Assembly (NCBI GenBank): GCA_032622095.1
Contig: CP136063.1
Location: 88,267,980-88,331,979 of the forward strand
Direction: 5' to 3'
Source of the DNA: Siphonodentalium dalli
Lineage: Eukaryota > Mollusca > Scaphopoda > Gadilida > Siphonodentaliidae
Length of the DNA: 64,000 nucleotides
A program made the position numbers and the translations under genes. The notes below the pieces were generated by a model. It was not told where the DNA came from and did no database searches. It saw nothing but the letters and a program-made list of their open reading frames with translations. This document shows, in pieces, positions 63,306-64,000 of this stretch; the first letter of the stretch is position 1; every line of letters starts with the position of its first letter.

Positions 63306-63574
63306 GGCATATGAAGTGACACCATTTTGGATTTTTGTAGCTATTATAGACAATACCCAGCTGCAATACCTGTCTGTAAACTGTATTGGCTGAACTAATT
63401 AAAGTTGGTGCATTTATTTTCATTGAAGCCATAATGTCAAATTTTGCTATCATTGTGTCTCAGTTTGGTACATATTTCACAGACTGAGCAGCTATTGAGA
63501 ATTGTGAGTGTTTATCATTAACTTCGTGTTTTAAGTCATCACAATTAAATGTTTGATAACGAAGAGGATGTATA
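63306..63574. other. Unique stretch, no feature recognised
   Basis: Short AT-rich spacer between the foldback element and the last family H copy. It shows no open frame or repeat match. Confidence 0.3.
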
Positions 63575-64000
63575 CAGGCCTGAGAATAAGGTGCCTGTCA
63601 TTTGCAGAATGAGGTCCCCAGAGGGTGAATTTAGTGACACTATCCCGCATAGTGGGTTAGCATCACTAAATTCACCCTCTGGGGACCTCATTCTACTTTA
63701 TAGGCCTCATCTTCTCTGGAAAGTATCTGTGTCATCAAATTTCTATAGAAACTTAGATTCTATTTCTTTTTTAGTTTAGTTTCTCTATATTCCCAAATTG
63801 GCAGATACATTGCATAATCGAGGTTCCCAATGGGTGTACATCAAAATATTAACAATTTGGGAACTTCAATCTGAGTCTTTGTCTCCCATTGCAGATGAGG
63901 CCATGCAGAATGAGGTCCAAAGAGGGTGAATTTGGTGATACTAACCTGCTGTGTGGGATAGCGGAACTAAATTCACCCCTCTGTGAACCTCATTCTGCAA
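63575..64000. repeat. Family H element H12, cut by the window end
   Basis: Starts CAGGCCTGAGAATAAGGTGC. The first hairpin is 63607-63698, the spacer has the usual GGTTCCCAATGGGTGTACAT / CAATTTGGGAACTTC pair, and the second hairpin is 63905-64000. It is closest in its end sequence to H1. Confidence 0.75.

Overview
This is a window of animal nuclear DNA. It has spliced genes, long AT-rich introns, dense nested transposable elements and no bacterial-style gene packing. Tandem repeats that end in GACG/GACA-type microsatellites, many foldback MITEs and the gene content suggest a marine lophotrochozoan, most likely a bivalve mollusc. The species call is an inference, because no database search was possible.

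Host genes. At the left edge, on the minus strand, lies the 5' part of an L3MBTL-type gene (lethal(3)malignant brain tumor-like chromatin reader). Three coding exons are visible (4836-4965, 2488-3785, 1004-1220) and the gene runs off the window before its MBT repeats. On the plus strand at 47406-54263 is a complete four-exon PCMTD1/2-type gene. It encodes a protein-L-isoaspartate O-methyltransferase domain followed by an unusually long acidic C-terminal region that ends in a conserved LPLP..LK.YL tail.

Central region. An approximately 9.6 kb DNA transposon (29178-38753) has short terminal inverted repeats (CCCTTACCGAAA), arrays of subterminal palindromes built on CTTAGTGCTCGAGCACTAAG, and two divergent genes. 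One is a two-coding-exon Tnp2-like (EnSpm/CACTA) transposase of 894 aa (33449-36899, plus). The other is a BEN-domain protein (30545-31834, minus, 5' end not found). The element appears to sit inside the terminus of a second, different element whose subterminal palindromes are TTTGCGCTTAAGCGCAAA (38754-40540; other ends at 44195-44385 and 14440-14487).

The rest is an accumulation of non-autonomous elements. Several families can be defined by their target-site duplications. A hairpin-of-hairpins family has 8-bp duplications (12 copies). A near-perfect foldback MITE is flanked by TA (8 copies). Several families are flanked by TTAA (piggyBac-like). hAT-like elements begin CAGGGG, one with a perfect 8-bp duplication (25035-26563). 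A roughly 1 kb element (41769-42737) carries a decayed reading frame. Two relics of non-LTR retrotransposon coding sequence (8650-9190, 48159-48880) and tandem repeat arrays complete the picture. Several insertions interrupt other recognisable elements, so relative ages can be read directly.

No tRNA, rRNA, CRISPR array or bacterial feature was seen.
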